From: RUG11788 sp964578175
GTDB lineage: Bacteria; Bacillota_I; Bacilli_A; RF39; UBA660
DNA: 7,472 nt
Direction: 5' to 3'
Assembly (NCBI GenBank): GCA_964578175.1
Contig: CAZOBH010000033.1
Location: forward strand, 1-7,472
In this document: piece by piece, positions 5,926-7,472 of the stretch
Numbering within the stretch: the first letter of the stretch is position 1
How the letters are laid out: every line of letters starts with the position of its first letter
Notes under the pieces: model-generated
What the model was told of the DNA's origin: nothing
The model's database searches: none
Seen by the model: only the letters and a program-made list of their open reading frames with translations
Made by a program: the position numbers and the translations under genes

Positions 5926-6634
5926 ATTAATTAAAGTAGAATTAAAAAATATTTTTAGTAAGTTTGATATTAGATGTACTTTGTTAATGCTTACTTTATT
6001 AGGTTTTGTTACTGGTATTTTAAATAAAGGTAACTCTTATCCTTCATGTGAGGGAATATTTGAATGGACAATGGTATTAACTTTACTTATTTCAGCTTTA
6101 GGTGGCTTATATATAAGTAGAGATTATACCCAAAATACAATTAGAAATAAAATAATTGTAGGTCATACAAGATTTGGAATATATTTGTCAAAACAAATAG
6201 CTATAACTTCAATGTATTTAGCATGTGCACTATTATTTATGGCATCAACAATTATTTCTAATTATATGTTTGTAGGAACTACTAATCTTAATAAAGAAGC
6301 ATTGTGGACTGGTATACTTGTATCAATTTTTGTAGTAATAGTCTTATCAACACTAACAACTTTTATTGCAATGTCTATAAAAAAGGAAACTGGTGGTTTA
6401 ATGCCACTACTTGTAATGTTTGTTATGATGATGCTAAGTGCTTGGATACCAGAATTTGTTAAAGGAAAAGTAATTGATATTGCAAATGATATTATACCAA
6501 CTTCCCAAATGATGTTATTAAATATCCAAACGGTTGATCCTCATCCAATAATACATATATTATATACACTATTGTTATCATTTATTTTCTTTATTAGTGG
6601 ACTTACAATATTTAAAAATAGTGATTTAAATTAA
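5918..6634 (+). CDS. ABC-2-type permease subunit paired with the BcrA-like ATPase
   Basis: The 238-residue integral membrane protein has about six spans (near 20-35, 49-67, 92-115, 129-152, 159-177 and 211-232). After span 2 it carries SRDYTQNTIRNKIIVGHTR (67-85), the cytosolic segment typical of ABC-2/BcrB-like permeases next to the ATPase-coupling region. Length and layout match half-size permeases that work with BcrA-like ATPases, probably as a dimer with two ATPase subunits. AGGAGG (5904-5909) inside the ATPase gene lies 8 bases before the ATG, and the two genes overlap by 8 bases, so translation is coupled. Substrate is unknown. Candidates by family are antimicrobial peptides, bacitracin-like compounds or lipids. 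Confidence 0.9.
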   Translation: MSKLIKVELKNIFSKFDIRCTLLMLTLLGFVTGILNKGNSYPSCEGIFEWTMVLTLLISALGGLYISRDYTQNTIRNKIIVGHTRFGIYLSKQIAITSMYLACALLFMASTIISNYMFVGTTNLNKEALWTGILVSIFVVIVLSTLTTFIAMSIKKETGGLMPLLVMFVMMMLSAWIPEFVKGKVIDIANDIIPTSQMMLLNIQTVDPHPIIHILYTLLLSFIFFISGLTIFKNSDLN

Positions 6635-6653
6635 TCGCAATATTAAGATATTA

Positions 6654-6677
6654 GGAGAATGTAAAAATTCTCTTTTT
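6654..6677 (+). terminator. Intrinsic terminator of the ABC operon
   Basis: GAGAAT (6655-6660) pairs with ATTCTC (6667-6672) around GTAAAA, with a G-U closing pair below (6654 with 6673), followed by a five-T run. It is almost identical to the terminator at 7391-7416 and, like it, runs straight into an extended -10 promoter. Confidence 0.8.
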
Positions 6678-6680
6678 CTG

Positions 6681-6689
6681 TGGTAAAAT
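6681..6689 (+). promoter_or_regulatory. Extended -10 promoter for the second XRE gene
   Basis: TGG-TAAAAT (6681-6689) lies 3 bases after the T-run of the ABC-operon terminator. The predicted start near 6696 would put the TGCTAC/GTAGCA repeat in the early transcript. A second, weaker possibility is TTGATT (6702-6707) with TAAATG (6724-6729) at 16-base spacing, which would place the repeat exactly between -35 and -10. Confidence 0.5.
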
Positions 6690-6706
6690 ATTATATATAT
6701 ATTGAT

Positions 6707-6723
6707 TGCTACGATAAGTAGCA
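6707..6723. repeat. Inverted repeat TGCTAC-GATAA-GTAGCA, candidate operator or leader hairpin
   Basis: Perfect 6-base arms, TGCTAC (6707-6712) and GTAGCA (6718-6723), flank a GATAA spacer 73 bases before the second XRE gene. The arms are identical to those of the palindrome at 3304-3317 before the first XRE gene. In RNA it would form a neat 6-bp hairpin with a five-base loop; in DNA it has the dyad shape expected for a dimeric HTH regulator. Confidence 0.6.
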
Positions 6724-6796
6724 TAAATGTAAAGTAATGTTGCTGTTATTAAATGAAACATCAATGTAGAATTAAAGTCAGAAAGAAGGAGATATT

Positions 6797-7372
6797 ATGA
6801 CATTAGGTCAAAAATTAAAAGAGATAAGAAAAAGATTTGGATTATCTCAAGAAAGTCTTGCTGAAATAATGAATGTTTCAAGACAAGCAATAACTAAATG
6901 GGAAAGTGATGAAGGACTTCCAGATGTAAGTAATTTACAAGAATTATCAAAAGTATTTAATCTTACAGTTGATTATTTATTAGATAATGATAATTCATTA
7001 CCAGCTTTATCTATGAAGAAAGAATTAGATAAAGATAAATATGAAATGAATGGAAAAGGTTATAAGCAAATATTAAAGGACTATTATACTGAACCTTGGG
7101 AAATTTATGAGTTATTAAGAAGTGAAAACAAAGGAAAACTTGCATCGTTTGTAAGTGACTGGATAGTCGGTGCTGGTGCAATGGAAACTATTGATGCACT
7201 AAATGATACAACACCATATTATTTAATTAAAAAAGATGGTTTAAAACTACTAGTAAATATTCATGATTATATTCTTGAAGTAATTGAATTACCAGGAAAT
7301 ACAAATGATAAAAAATTTGTTTATGGTAAAAATAAATTTAAACAATTTAAAAAATTAAAATTAACAAAATAA
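6797..7372 (+). CDS. Soluble XRE-family transcriptional regulator
   Basis: The 191-residue protein has an N-terminal XRE helix-turn-helix (about 4-64; LSQESLAEIMNVSRQAITKWES), a linker (65-90) and a C-terminal domain (about 90-185). That domain includes YYTEPWEIYELLRSENKGK, SDWIVGAGAMETIDALNDTTPYYLI and a closing FVYGKNKFKQFKKLK. I recall this HTH plus C-terminal layout from many uncharacterised Bacillota regulators, often near ABC transporters, but cannot name a ligand. There is no membrane span. Its recognition helix, VSRQAITKWES, differs at one residue from that of the membrane-bound XRE protein at 3354, so the two may bind similar DNA. AAGGAG (6786-6791) lies 5 bases before the ATG. The gene has its own promoter and terminators on both sides, so it is a separate unit downstream of the exporter. 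Confidence 0.88.
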   Translation: MTLGQKLKEIRKRFGLSQESLAEIMNVSRQAITKWESDEGLPDVSNLQELSKVFNLTVDYLLDNDNSLPALSMKKELDKDKYEMNGKGYKQILKDYYTEPWEIYELLRSENKGKLASFVSDWIVGAGAMETIDALNDTTPYYLIKKDGLKLLVNIHDYILEVIELPGNTNDKKFVYGKNKFKQFKKLKLTK

Positions 7373-7390
7373 TCAGAAGATTAAAATATT

Positions 7391-7416
7391 AAGAGAATGC
7401 AAAAATTCTCTTTTTT
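7391..7416 (+). terminator. Intrinsic terminator of the second XRE gene
   Basis: AAGAGAAT (7391-7398) pairs with ATTCTCTT (7405-7412) around GCAAAA and continues into a T-run to 7416. The sequence closely repeats the terminator at 6654-6677. Confidence 0.8.
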
Positions 7417-7417
7417 C

Positions 7418-7426
7418 TGGTATAAT
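7418..7426 (+). promoter_or_regulatory. Extended -10 promoter for the gene starting at 7445
   Basis: TGG-TATAAT (7418-7426) is a perfect extended -10 one base after the terminator T-run. The start of transcription would fall near 7433, giving a leader of only about 12 bases that begins at the ribosome binding site. Confidence 0.65.
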
Positions 7427-7444
7427 GGATATGAGGTGTGAACT

Positions 7445-7472
7445 ATGAATGAATATATTAATTTAGATGAAA
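7445..7472 (+). CDS. Start of an unidentified gene, cut by the window end
   Basis: The ATG at 7445 opens a frame reading MNEYINLDE before the window stops. GAGGTG (7433-7438) lies 6 bases upstream, and an extended -10 promoter precedes it at 7418-7426. Upstream ATGs at 7427 and 7431 are less likely: the 7431 frame ends at a TGA within six codons and lacks a ribosome binding site. Nine residues are too few to name a product. Confidence 0.6.

Overview
The window comes from a very AT-rich, low-GC Gram-positive bacterium (Bacillota, perhaps a gut Bacilli or Mycoplasmatota-like lineage; this placement is inference). Support comes from the glmS ribozyme leader, strong AGGAGG-type ribosome binding sites, extended -10 promoters (TGnTATAAT-like), U-tract hairpin terminators, and TAA as the stop codon of every complete gene. 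Tryptophans are encoded by TGG and no gene reads through TGA, so the standard bacterial code fits.

Layout. Positions 1-469 hold the tail of an Asn/Gln-rich low-complexity reading frame. It is interrupted near its upstream end by two in-frame TAA codons and closes with a terminator (477-501). Positions 520-726 carry a promoter and a compact glmS self-cleaving ribozyme. Its 3' edge runs into a hairpin that covers the glmS ribosome binding site. glmS (727-2538) encodes glucosamine-6-phosphate synthase, the entry point to amino-sugar and peptidoglycan precursors. A single hairpin (2539-2564) can terminate both glmS and the convergent minus-strand gene at 2567-3163, a zinc-ribbon protein with one membrane span and an outward C-terminal domain.

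Positions 3164-7372 form an accessory-looking block. First comes a 490-residue XRE-type DNA-binding protein fused to about five membrane spans and an outside domain ending in a coiled coil (3354-4826). Next is a BcrA-like ABC ATPase (5017-5925), translationally coupled to a six-span ABC-2-type permease (5918-6634). Last is a second, soluble XRE regulator (6797-7372). A new gene begins at 7445 and runs off the window.

The two XRE proteins share the recognition-helix sequence VSRQAI(S/T)KWES, and both genes have the same inverted repeat, TGCTAC-n-GTAGCA, in their upstream region. A reasonable hypothesis is an export or self-protection module (BcrAB-like, perhaps against a peptide or cell-envelope stress). 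In it a membrane-anchored regulator would sense something outside the cell and the two XRE proteins would share an operator. The domain content and repeats are visible in the sequence; the regulatory wiring and substrate are inference. No CRISPR array, tRNA, rRNA, insertion sequence or attachment site was seen, and no gene-free stretch exceeds 300 bases.
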